Part shown: positions 50,528 through 58,026 of the stretch, in pieces
How the letters are laid out: every line of letters starts with the position of its first letter
Position numbering within the stretch: the first letter of the stretch is position 1
From: DATAEE01 sp036257535
Lineage (GTDB): Bacteria; Acidobacteriota; Vicinamibacteria; Vicinamibacterales; 2-12-FULL-66-21
Assembly (NCBI GenBank): GCA_036257535.1
Contig: DATAFJ010000148.1
Coordinates: 1 to 64,000, forward strand
Direction: 5' to 3'
Length of the DNA stretch: 64,000 bases
The notes under the pieces: generated by a model
What the model was told of the DNA's origin: nothing
What the model saw: only the letters and a program-made list of their open reading frames with translations
Database searches by the model: none
Translations under genes and position numbers: made by a program

Positions 50528-52168
50528 CTACGGCAGGGCTGTGGTCGTCCTCCGCCCGCGCTCCGCTTTCTGCTTGTCGACCATTTTCGCGACGTCCGCG
50601 CGAAGCTGTTCGGCGTTGTACGCGATGCCGTCCTTGATCGTCCACTTGATGCCGACGATCCGCTCGGACTGTCCCGTCTGATCGTTCAACTTCACCGCGC
50701 CGGTCGCGTAGAGAATCTTGAAGTTCTGCAGCGGGTTGTGCGAGACGACCACCATGTCGGCGAGCAGCCCCTCGCGGACGACGCCGAACTCGATCGGTTT
50801 GGCCTTCGGCTCGTGCAGCGTCATCGCGCCGTTCATGGTCGCGGCCTGTATCACCTCGAGCGGATGGAAGCCTGCTTCCTGGAGCATCTCCAGCTCGTTG
50901 ACGTAGCCGAAGCCGTACGTCTGATAGATGAAGCCGGAATCTGAGCCCGTCGTGACACGGCCGCCCATGCGCTTGTAGTCGTTCAGCAGCTTGAACCAGA
51001 CCTGGTAGAAGTTGCGCCACGCAACCTCGTCTTCCGTCGTCCAGTCGTACCAGTAGGCGCCGTGGTTCCGGCGACTCGGCTGATAGAACTCGTACAGCGA
51101 CGGGAGCGTGTACTTTTCGTGCCACTCCGCGTTGCGGAACTTCTGTACGTCGCGGCCAGCGGAGTAGATCGTCAACGTCGGATCGAACGTAGTGCCCAGC
51201 TTGAGATGTTCTTCGAGGTACGCCTTCCACTCGTCGCTTCCGGGTGTATGAATCTTGTCCCACAGCCGCGCGACCTGGCCGAAACGCCACTGCTCGTCGT
51301 CATAGTTCATGTCCACGGGCCACGGCTGCACGACGTAGTCTTTGAGCAGCGATTCGAAGTGGCCGTAGAAGTGCGTGACGGTGCCGAGGCCGGCGCGCGC
51401 CGCCTTGATCGCGTTCATCTGCGCCACGCCGGTCTGCGCGAGATGGGCCGTCGTCCCGAGCCCCTGCTTCTTCGCCTCGTCGCAGAGCGCTTCCATGATG
51501 TCGGACCGGTGGGAGCCGAGCTTGAGGCCGTCGACGTTGTTCTTGGCTGCCCAGATGACGTACTCGCGCGCCTTCTGCGGCGAGTCGATCGGCCCGCCGT
51601 CCCATCCTGCTCCAGGCCGCTGATAATTGAAAATGCGCGGCGCGACGATCTCGTTCCGGGCGCTCCGGTTCTTTTCGTTCGACGAGATCTCCTGGCCGGC
51701 GAGTGACACGCCGCGGACGCTGGTCACGCCGTGCGCGAGCCAGAGTTTGTAAGCGTACTCCGCCTCGGCGTTCTTCGGCGCCCCGCCTGCGTGCACGTGC
51801 AGGTCCACGAAGCCCGGGAGAACGTACATCCCGGTTGCGTCAATCTCGAAGTCGGCTCGTTCCGGCGATCGGCCCGAGCGCATCGGCAGGCCTGGCGTGC
51901 CGGCGCTGCGGATCGACGCGATGCGGTTGTTCTCGATGACGATGTCGACCGGGCCTCTCGGCGGCGCGCCGGTGCCGTCGATGAGGATCGCGCCACGAAC
52001 GACCAGCGTCTTGTACGGTCCCTTGCCTTCGTCTGCGCGTCGTGCCGGAGCCGCTACGAGGCCGTCGCGATCCCGCGCACCCGGCTGCGGCGTTTGGGCG
52101 GCCGCGCCCGAGACGAGCGTCGCAAGCGCGACGCCGGCGCCGAGAAAGTGCGGTCGGGTCAGTCTCAT
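50528..52168 (-). CDS. Secreted amidohydrolase-family protein (second paralogue)
   Basis: A 546-residue protein with a signal peptide to 'AAAQT' and the same layout as the 34370-36004 protein, to which it is similar over its whole length (roughly two thirds identical by eye). Metal ligands: HxH in 'FVDLHVHAGG', His in 'THFYGHFE', Asp in 'TGSDSGFIY'. 'GLLADMVVVSHNPL' is the usual end. GGAGG lies just before the ATG at 52168, and a perfect TATAAT (52195-52190) lies 21 bp upstream, so expression from its own promoter is likely. The truncated acyltransferase gene begins 2 bp after its stop. Confidence 0.83.
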   Translation of the reverse strand: MRLTRPHFLGAGVALATLVSGAAAQTPQPGARDRDGLVAAPARRADEGKGPYKTLVVRGAILIDGTGAPPRGPVDIVIENNRIASIRSAGTPGLPMRSGRSPERADFEIDATGMYVLPGFVDLHVHAGGAPKNAEAEYAYKLWLAHGVTSVRGVSLAGQEISSNEKNRSARNEIVAPRIFNYQRPGAGWDGGPIDSPQKAREYVIWAAKNNVDGLKLGSHRSDIMEALCDEAKKQGLGTTAHLAQTGVAQMNAIKAARAGLGTVTHFYGHFESLLKDYVVQPWPVDMNYDDEQWRFGQVARLWDKIHTPGSDEWKAYLEEHLKLGTTFDPTLTIYSAGRDVQKFRNAEWHEKYTLPSLYEFYQPSRRNHGAYWYDWTTEDEVAWRNFYQVWFKLLNDYKRMGGRVTTGSDSGFIYQTYGFGYVNELEMLQEAGFHPLEVIQAATMNGAMTLHEPKAKPIEFGVVREGLLADMVVVSHNPLQNFKILYATGAVKLNDQTGQSERIVGIKWTIKDGIAYNAEQLRADVAKMVDKQKAERGRRTTTALP

Positions 52169-52189
52169 GAGGCCTCCAGATTTCCGCGG

Positions 52190-52195
52190 ATTATA
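52190..52195 (-). promoter_or_regulatory. -10 element TATAAT for the second amidohydrolase
   Basis: A perfect TATAAT on the minus strand, 21 bp before the ATG at 52168, with GGAGG in between. No convincing -35 is seen. The divergent kinase-like gene has TAGAAT at 52218-52223. Confidence 0.5.
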
Positions 52196-52255
52196 GCCGT
52201 TCACCACCCTATTGGCGTAGAATGCGACACCCCCGGATCCTCAGTAGGAGGCCGT

Positions 52256-53098
52256 ATGCGTCCCATTCCTGCTCTCGGCCGCGCCCTCGCGGTTCTCGTC
52301 GCTTCTCTCGTCAGCTCAACGCCCGCCCTGGTCTACGCGCAGGGGCAGGCCCCGGCCGTCCAGGCAAGCGCCGGCACCGAGCTGAGCTCGAAGATCTGGA
52401 TCGATCGGGCAAACGAGATCGAGGAGTACATGAAGGCCGCGGAGATCGTGAAGATCGACGATCTCAGCGTCGGCGTCACCAAGCCGAAGCGCGCGGAGCT
52501 CGCACCAGGCGGCCCCGTCAACGCGCTCGCGTGGAAACAGATCAAGCCGGGGCGATACCAGGGATATTGGGAAAGCTACAAGTCCGAGATCGCCGCGTAC
52601 GAGCTGGACAAGCACCTCGGACTGAACATGGTGCCGCCGACAGTCGAGAAGCGCTACAAGGGTGAGCTCGGCGCGGCCGTCATGTGGTGCTCGTCGGTCA
52701 AGAGCTTCAAGGAGCTCGGGGGCGTGCCGAACCCGCCGCCGGTCCATCTCGCGAAGTGGAACAAACAGCTGATCAGGGCGAAGATGTTCGACAACCTGAT
52801 CTACAACATGGACCCCAACCTCGGGAACTGGCTCGTCGATCCCGCCTGGAACCTGATCCTGATCGACCACACGCGGTCCTTCACCAGCGGCACGAAGATG
52901 GCCCACGAGATGACACGCGTGGACGCCGAGCTGTGGGAGAAGATGCAGGCGCTGACCGAGGCGTCGCTCAAGCCGGTGTTGGGCGGGTGGCTCCGTGACG
53001 GCGAAATCCGCGACGTGCTCAAACGGCGCGACAAGATGGCCGAGATCGTCGACCAGCTCGTCAAGAAGAACGGCGAAGCGGCCGTGATCGTGCGGTAA
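52256..53098 (+). CDS. Secreted kinase-like protein (PI3/4-kinase, HipA, FAM20-type fold)
   Basis: A 280-residue protein: a signal peptide to about residue 28 ('ALVYAQG'), then a compact kinase-like domain. 'AWKQIKPG' (Lys94 or Lys97) fits the ATP-binding lysine; 'YKSEIAAYELDKHLGLNMVPPT' fits helix C with Glu111; 'FDNLIYNMDPNLGNWLVD' fits the catalytic loop (Asp186, Asn191); 'ILIDHTRSF' (Asp204) fits the metal-binding Asp of PI3/4-kinase, HipA and FAM20 families. Export of a kinase is unusual for bacteria. Substrate unknown. AGGAGG lies 5 bases before the ATG at 52256. The stretch upstream in frame is antisense to the amidohydrolase. Monocistronic. Confidence 0.68.
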   Translation: MRPIPALGRALAVLVASLVSSTPALVYAQGQAPAVQASAGTELSSKIWIDRANEIEEYMKAAEIVKIDDLSVGVTKPKRAELAPGGPVNALAWKQIKPGRYQGYWESYKSEIAAYELDKHLGLNMVPPTVEKRYKGELGAAVMWCSSVKSFKELGGVPNPPPVHLAKWNKQLIRAKMFDNLIYNMDPNLGNWLVDPAWNLILIDHTRSFTSGTKMAHEMTRVDAELWEKMQALTEASLKPVLGGWLRDGEIRDVLKRRDKMAEIVDQLVKKNGEAAVIVR

Positions 53099-53108
53099 GG
53101 TCCGCCAG

Positions 53109-53615
53109 CTATTCGAGAAGAAGCGGCTCGGTGCGCTCCTCCACCGACGGCTCCAGGTGCGGATGGCGCATGAGGATCCGTGCGCACGTGTTCCACCTCA
53201 GGATCGCATCGTCATTGCCGCTGGGCCGGATGGCTTCGGCCTGCTCGTAGCAATCCATCGCCTCGCTGAGCCACTCGTACACTGAAGCGGCCGTGCCGGG
53301 TCCGCCCCGGTCGAGCAACGCCTTGGCGCGACGCTCGGAGATCAGGCCGCGATAGTACGCGCGCTCGTACTCGTCGTGGAGCCGGGGAAGAATCGCTTCC
53401 GCCTCCTGCGCCACGCCCGCCACGTGATCGCTGAATTGATCGGTCAGGGCGAGCAGCAACACGACGAGCGCCTGCTGATGCTGGGGCTCGACCTCGAGGA
53501 TGTCCCGGCAGATGCTCTCGGCCTCCGTTGGCTCGTTCAGAAATCGGTATCGCTCGGCTCGGGCGAGCGCCGGCTGAATGGCATCGCGCGACAGAGGTTT
53601 CAGTTGGAACTGCAT
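53109..53615 (-). CDS. Small helical repeat protein (TPR-like), function unknown
   Basis: A 168-residue, largely helical protein with two or three TPR-like units: 'ALARAERYRFLNEPTEAESICRDILEVEPQHQQAL' (in parts) and 'AMDCYEQAEAIRPSGNDDAILRWNTCARIL' (in parts). No signal peptide. TPR proteins act as scaffolds. It begins 20 bp after the stop of the succinate dehydrogenase iron-sulfur subunit and so is likely the last gene of the sdh operon; an assembly or stability role is possible but unproven. Confidence 0.62.
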   Translation of the reverse strand: MQFQLKPLSRDAIQPALARAERYRFLNEPTEAESICRDILEVEPQHQQALVVLLLALTDQFSDHVAGVAQEAEAILPRLHDEYERAYYRGLISERRAKALLDRGGPGTAASVYEWLSEAMDCYEQAEAIRPSGNDDAILRWNTCARILMRHPHLEPSVEERTEPLLLE

Positions 53616-53635
53616 GATGTTCGCCTTTCGTCCGG

Positions 53636-54373
53636 CTATCTCGCGACCAGCCGGAACACCCTCCGCAACGGATCGTAATGCTCGTCGACCACCCGCTCCT
53701 TGAGCGGAATGATCGCATTCTCGGTGATCGTGATGTGCTCGGGACAAACTTTCGTGCAGCACCGCGTGATATTACAGTAGCCGATGCCGAAGTCGTCTTT
53801 CAGCTCAGTCAGCCTGTTGCCCGTGTCGAGCGGGTGCATTTCGAGCGCCGCGGCGTACACCAGGAAGCGCGGGCCGATGAACTGGTCGTGGAGATGATGA
53901 TCGCGCAGGATGTGGCAGACGTCCTGGCACAAAAGGCACTCGATGCACTTGCGGAACTCCTGCACGCGGTCGACGTCCTGCTGGCCGATGCGCCACGTTC
54001 CGTCGGCGGCGTCCGGAGGCCTCGGCTTGAACGGCCGGATGCGCTTCTTAACCTCGTAGTTCCACGACACGTCGGTGACGAGATCGCGGACGAGTGGAAA
54101 TGCTTTCATCGGTTCGACGGTGACCGGCTCGTCCAGCCGCAGCGTGCTGAGGCGGGTCATGCACATGAGCCGCGGGTGGCCGTTGATCTCCGCCGAGCAC
54201 GACCCGCACTTCCCCGCCTTGCAGTTCCACCGAACGGCCAGGTCGGGCGCCTGCTCGGCCTGTATCCGGTGGACCGCATCGAGCACGACCATGCCCTCTG
54301 ACACCTCGGTCGAATAATCGCGAAACGATCCACCGCTGCCGTCGCTCCGCCAGATACGAAAGGTTGCGTTCAT
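53636..54373 (-). CDS. sdhB: Succinate dehydrogenase/fumarate reductase iron-sulfur subunit
   Basis: A 245-residue protein with the three iron-sulfur sites: [2Fe-2S] in 'CKAGKCGSCSAEI' plus a later Cys, [4Fe-4S] in 'CIECLLCQDVC', and the third cluster in 'CNITRCCTKVCP'. It passes electrons from the flavin of SdhA to the membrane quinone site. The order SdhC-A-B on one strand and the sizes (272/604/245 residues) match the mycobacterial Sdh1 group. Gap of 33 bp after sdhA, containing a REP-like hairpin. Confidence 0.92.
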   Translation of the reverse strand: MNATFRIWRSDGSGGSFRDYSTEVSEGMVVLDAVHRIQAEQAPDLAVRWNCKAGKCGSCSAEINGHPRLMCMTRLSTLRLDEPVTVEPMKAFPLVRDLVTDVSWNYEVKKRIRPFKPRPPDAADGTWRIGQQDVDRVQEFRKCIECLLCQDVCHILRDHHLHDQFIGPRFLVYAAALEMHPLDTGNRLTELKDDFGIGYCNITRCCTKVCPEHITITENAIIPLKERVVDEHYDPLRRVFRLVAR

Positions 54374-54387
54374 GTCGCGTCCCGGAA

Positions 54388-54405
54388 GCAGGCCTGAAGG
54401 CCTGC
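54388..54405. repeat. REP-like hairpin (GCAGGCCT-GA-AGGCCTGC)
   Basis: A perfect 8-bp stem with a 2-bp centre between sdhA and sdhB. Followed by GCTAC, as in 47583 (TACTAC). It may modulate the ratio of the two subunits by pausing or RNA stability (inference). Confidence 0.55.
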
Positions 54406-54406
54406 G

Positions 54407-56221
54407 CTACTTATTCTCTTCGACGATCCGCTTCAGCTCCTGCGGCATCTCTGGAATCGGCCTCCGCGCGACCTGCATGCCTCCGTCAGCACGCTTGCGC
54501 ACCACGATGTTGACGGAACCGAACTCCGGCACCTTCTCGGGATAGTCGTCGCGGAAGTGCGCGCCGCGGCTTTCGCGGCGCTCCAGAGCCGAATGCGTGA
54601 TCGCCTCGGACACGACGAGCAGGTTTGGGAGATCGAGCGCGGTGTGCCACCCGGTGTTGTACGCGCGGTGACCGTTCACCGCCGCGCGGCCGGCCCGGTC
54701 GGCGAGCGCGCGGAGGCACTCGAGCGCGCGTTGCATCTCGCCCTCGGACCGGACGATCCCGACGAGGTCCTGCATCATCGCCTGAAGATCGTGCTGGACT
54801 TTGAACGGATTCTCGCCGTCACCCCGCTCGAACGGCACGAGCGCTCGCTCGGCCGCACGCTCGATCTGGCGTTCGTCGAACGTTCGAGTTCGAGCTGCGT
54901 GTGCCTTCGCGAATTCCGCGGCATACTCCCCGGCCCGCTTCCCGAACACGAGCAGGTCCGACAGCGAATTGCCGCCGAGCCGGTTCGCGCCGTTTATCCC
55001 GGCCGCGCACTCGCCCGCCGCAAAGAGCCCCTCAACCGTCGACATCTGCGTGTCGGAATCGACCGCGATCCCGCCCATGATGTAGTGCGTCGTCGGACCG
55101 ACCTCCATCGCCTCTTTCGTGATGTCGATATCGGCGAGCTCCTTGAACTGGTGGTACATGCTCGGGAGCTTCTTCCGGATGTACTCGGGCGCGTTCGCGA
55201 TCTTCGCTTTAATCCAGGAGATGTCGAGGTACACGCCGCCGTGCGGAGTCCCCCGGCCTTCCTTGATCTCCCGGACGATGCAGCGTGCGACATGGTCGCG
55301 GGTGAGGAGCTCGGGTGGCCGGCGCGCCGCCTTGTCCCCTTGCGTGTAGCGCCAGCCCTCCTCCGGGTTGTCCGCCGTCTGCGTGCGATAGAGCTCCGGA
55401 ATGTCGTCGAACATGAAGCGGCGGCCATCCTTGTTGAGCAGGACTCCGCCCTCCCCGCGAACACCCTCGGTGACGAGAATGCCCTGTACACCGGGCGGCC
55501 ACACCATGCCTGTCGGATGGAACTGGACGAACTCCATGTCCATCAGATCGGCGCCCGCCTCATAGGCGAGCGCGTGGCCGTCGCCGGTGTATTCCCAGCT
55601 GTTGCTGGTGATGCGATACGCGCGCCCCACGCCGCCGGTCGCGAGGACGATCGCCTTTGCACGGAACAGCCGGAAACGTCCCCGCTCACGGTCGTAGCCG
55701 AACGCGCCGACGACACGGCCATCGTCTGTGAGGAGCGTCAGGACGGTGACCTCCATGTGGACGTCCATGCCCCGGTGAACGCCGTGGTCCTGCAGCGTGC
55801 GGATCATCTCAAGGCCGGTCCGATCGCCGACGTGCGCGAGCCGCGGATACTTGTGCCCGCCGAAGTTGCGCTGGAGGATGCGGCCGTCGGCCGTGCGATC
55901 GAACAGCGCGCCCCAGGCTTCGAGCTCGCGGACGCGGTCGGGGGCCTCCTTCGCGTGCAGCTCCGCCATGCGCCAGTTGTTGACGTACTGTCCGCCGCGC
56001 ATCGTGTCGGCGAAGTGCACGCGCCAGTTGTCGCGCTCGTCCACGTTCGCCAGCGCGGCGGCAATGCCCCCTTCGGCCATGACGGTATGCGCCTTGCCGA
56101 GCAACGACTTGCAGACCAACCCCACCTTGACGCCGGCGGCCGAGGCTTCTATCGCCGCGCGCAGTCCGGCGCCTCCCGCGCCGATCACCAGCAGGTCATG
56201 GTCGTAACTCTCGTAATTCAG
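54407..56221 (-). CDS. sdhA: Succinate dehydrogenase/fumarate reductase flavoprotein subunit
   Basis: A 604-residue FAD protein: dinucleotide fold 'DLLVIGAGGAGLRAAIEA' at the start, covalent-FAD His in 'AHTVMAEGGIAAAL', 'HPTGMVWPPGVQGILVTEGVRGEGG' and 'GGIAVDSDTQMSTVEGLFAAGECA' (in parts) with active-site residues. It oxidises succinate in the TCA cycle. No ATG or GTG lies where homology begins; a CTG at 56221 is 5 bases after GGAGG and overlaps the sdhC stop (CTGA), so CTG initiation is proposed, with TTG at 56233 as alternative. Confidence 0.92.
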   Translation of the reverse strand: MNYESYDHDLLVIGAGGAGLRAAIEASAAGVKVGLVCKSLLGKAHTVMAEGGIAAALANVDERDNWRVHFADTMRGGQYVNNWRMAELHAKEAPDRVRELEAWGALFDRTADGRILQRNFGGHKYPRLAHVGDRTGLEMIRTLQDHGVHRGMDVHMEVTVLTLLTDDGRVVGAFGYDRERGRFRLFRAKAIVLATGGVGRAYRITSNSWEYTGDGHALAYEAGADLMDMEFVQFHPTGMVWPPGVQGILVTEGVRGEGGVLLNKDGRRFMFDDIPELYRTQTADNPEEGWRYTQGDKAARRPPELLTRDHVARCIVREIKEGRGTPHGGVYLDISWIKAKIANAPEYIRKKLPSMYHQFKELADIDITKEAMEVGPTTHYIMGGIAVDSDTQMSTVEGLFAAGECAAGINGANRLGGNSLSDLLVFGKRAGEYAAEFAKAHAARTRTFDERQIERAAERALVPFERGDGENPFKVQHDLQAMMQDLVGIVRSEGEMQRALECLRALADRAGRAAVNGHRAYNTGWHTALDLPNLLVVSEAITHSALERRESRGAHFRDDYPEKVPEFGSVNIVVRKRADGGMQVARRPIPEMPQELKRIVEENK

Positions 56222-57036
56222 ATCAGCCTCCAATCCGACCACACGCCCATCGAGCAAAGGCGGACGTAGAGATCGGCGAAGGCTACAGAGAAGAGGCTCG
56301 CCCACGCCCAGCGCATGTGCACGCGATTGAGCCGGCACACGCCGGTGTAGGCTGCGCTCCTGACCGGACGACCCGAAAGCTGGTCGCAGCGTCCTCCCAC
56401 GAGGTGGCGCAGCGAATGGCAGCCGAAGGTATAGCCCGCGAGCAGAACCACGTTGGCCGCAAGCACGAGCGTGCCGAGGCCAATGCCGAACCTCGCCGCT
56501 CCGGTTGCTGGATCGGCGAACCACATCGCATTCCACACGTCCCACAGGAGGATGACGATAAACCCCAGCGAGAGATACAGGAAATATCGATGAACGTTCT
56601 GGAGGATGAGCGGAAACGAGTTTTCGCCGCGGTACCGATTGCGCGGCTCACCAACCGTGCACGACGGCGGATCGGCCCAGAACGCCTTGTAGTAGGCGCC
56701 GCGGTAGTAGTAGCAGGTTACGCGGAAGCCGCCCGGCGCCCAGAGGATGAGCAGCGCCGCGGAAAATGGAATCGCGCCGGGCCACCAGGACGGCTGCGGC
56801 CCGAACCAGCTGTGTGGACCGTCGCCGAACAGCAGGGGCGAGTAGAACGGCGACAAGTACGGGCCGTACTCGTAGTGGTTCCCCTGGAACGCCGCCCACG
56901 TCGCGTAGACGATGAATGCGGCGAAGCCGAGAAACGTCGCGAGCGGCTGGACCCACCACGCATCACGGCGCGCAGTGCGGCCGAACCCGCCCACCTTTGT
57001 GGCGTCCGGCATGAGCCGGACTGTAGTCTGCGCCAT
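56218..57036 (-). CDS. sdhC: Succinate dehydrogenase membrane anchor (mycobacterial Sdh1-like SdhC)
   Basis: A 272-residue membrane protein with about five hydrophobic helices. Its size and patterns ('RVTCYYYRGAYYKAFWADPPSC', 'NVHRYFLYL', 'GCHSLRHLVGGRC', in parts) resemble the single-anchor subunit of mycobacterial Sdh1, not the usual two-subunit SdhC/D pair. Cys108, Cys126, Cys206, Cys217 and His149, His207, His211 and His240 are candidates for heme or metal ligands. The ATG at 57036 is the first that suits the anchor; upstream codons are Arg-rich. No sdhD gene is present. Confidence 0.83.
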   Translation of the reverse strand: MAQTTVRLMPDATKVGGFGRTARRDAWWVQPLATFLGFAAFIVYATWAAFQGNHYEYGPYLSPFYSPLLFGDGPHSWFGPQPSWWPGAIPFSAALLILWAPGGFRVTCYYYRGAYYKAFWADPPSCTVGEPRNRYRGENSFPLILQNVHRYFLYLSLGFIVILLWDVWNAMWFADPATGAARFGIGLGTLVLAANVVLLAGYTFGCHSLRHLVGGRCDQLSGRPVRSAAYTGVCRLNRVHMRWAWASLFSVAFADLYVRLCSMGVWSDWRLI

Positions 57037-57090
57037 CGCTACTCCTGTCCGGCGCCGTCGGGCACCCATTCTGACACGACTTCGCCTGCT

Positions 57091-57110
57091 TTCCGCGGAG
57101 TCCGCGGCGG
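57091..57110. repeat. TCCGCG repeat tract between divergent genes
   Basis: TTCCGCGGAG and TCCGCGGCGG lie in the 98-bp gap between sdhC and the receiver/ATPase gene. Same family as 1024-1080. Confidence 0.4.
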
Positions 57111-57134
57111 TGGTAGGCTGAGTCAGGCGGTCCC

Positions 57135-58022
57135 ATGTCGACAGCTCGGATCCTGGAGTTCTCCGCGGCGCGCGTGCTCGCGCTGGGCAGTCAGGAGGCG
57201 CTTCTGTCGAGGCTCCGCGACTTCCGCACGCCCGCCGAAGCCGGCATCGAGACATGCGACGGCGAAACCGATGCGCTGCAGCGGCTGCGAACGAGTCCAG
57301 TCGACGTCGTGATTACCGACCCGACGACGTCAGTGAGGGCGGACATCGCGTTCGCGCAGGAGGCGCGCCGCACCCGGCCCGGCGTGCGCATCATCGTCCT
57401 CGCGCCGGCCGCCTCGCCTGACGAGGTGATCGAAGCGCTCCGGTCGCACGTCTTCGCCTGCTATACGGCGCCGTACGACCACGACGAGATCGCCGGAATG
57501 GTGGCGCACGCACTCGAGGAGCCGGAATGGCGCGACGGCATCCAGATCGTCTCGGGACTGCGCAACTGGTTCACGCTCCGGGTGAGCTGTCATTTGATCA
57601 CCGCCGAGCGGCTCATCAACTTCATGACGCAGCTCCGCTCGGATCTACCCGATCGCGAGCGCGATCTGCTGATCGCCGCGTTCCGCGAGATGCTCGTCAA
57701 CGCGATGGAGCACGGCGCGGGGTTCGATGCGCGGAAAGTCGTGGAAGTCACCGCGGCCAAGACCGCGCGCGCGATTGTCTACCACTTCAGGGATCCCGGA
57801 AACGGGTTCAGCCGCGAGTCGCTGACGCATGCGGCCGACTCGAGCCAGCCGGCGCACGTCCAGGCGACGATGGACGCGCGCGCCGACAAGAACCTGCGGC
57901 CCGGGGGCTTCGGCATGCTGATCGCGCGCCACGTTGCCGACGAGCTGGTCTACAACGAGCACGGGAACGAAGTGATCCTGATCAAGCACATCGACCAGAT
58001 CCCGGGCGTCCGGCGCGACTGA
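57135..58022 (+). CDS. Pseudo-receiver fused to an anti-sigma-type histidine-kinase ATPase
   Basis: A 295-residue protein. Residues 13-130 look like a receiver domain ('VDVVITDP' keeps a central Asp), but the acidic pair after beta-1 is missing ('VLALGSQEA') and the conserved Lys is lost ('CYTAPYDHDEI'). Residues 145-290 are a RsbW-like HATPase_c domain: N-box 'FREMLVNAMEHGA', G1 'FRDPGNGF', G2 'GGFGMLIARHVADE'. Such ATPases phosphorylate anti-sigma antagonists or act as switch kinases. No partner STAS protein is nearby. ATG at 57135; convergent with the M48 gene after 4 bp. Confidence 0.8.
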   Translation: MSTARILEFSAARVLALGSQEALLSRLRDFRTPAEAGIETCDGETDALQRLRTSPVDVVITDPTTSVRADIAFAQEARRTRPGVRIIVLAPAASPDEVIEALRSHVFACYTAPYDHDEIAGMVAHALEEPEWRDGIQIVSGLRNWFTLRVSCHLITAERLINFMTQLRSDLPDRERDLLIAAFREMLVNAMEHGAGFDARKVVEVTAAKTARAIVYHFRDPGNGFSRESLTHAADSSQPAHVQATMDARADKNLRPGGFGMLIARHVADELVYNEHGNEVILIKHIDQIPGVRRD

Positions 58023-58026
58023 CGGC

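Noticed and set aside
49173..51290. 705-codon frame extending the acyltransferase protein into the amidohydrolase gene
   Set aside because: Codons upstream of 50525 are an out-of-frame reading of the amidohydrolase, which has its own motifs and signal peptide; no AMP-binding motif appears in the extension.
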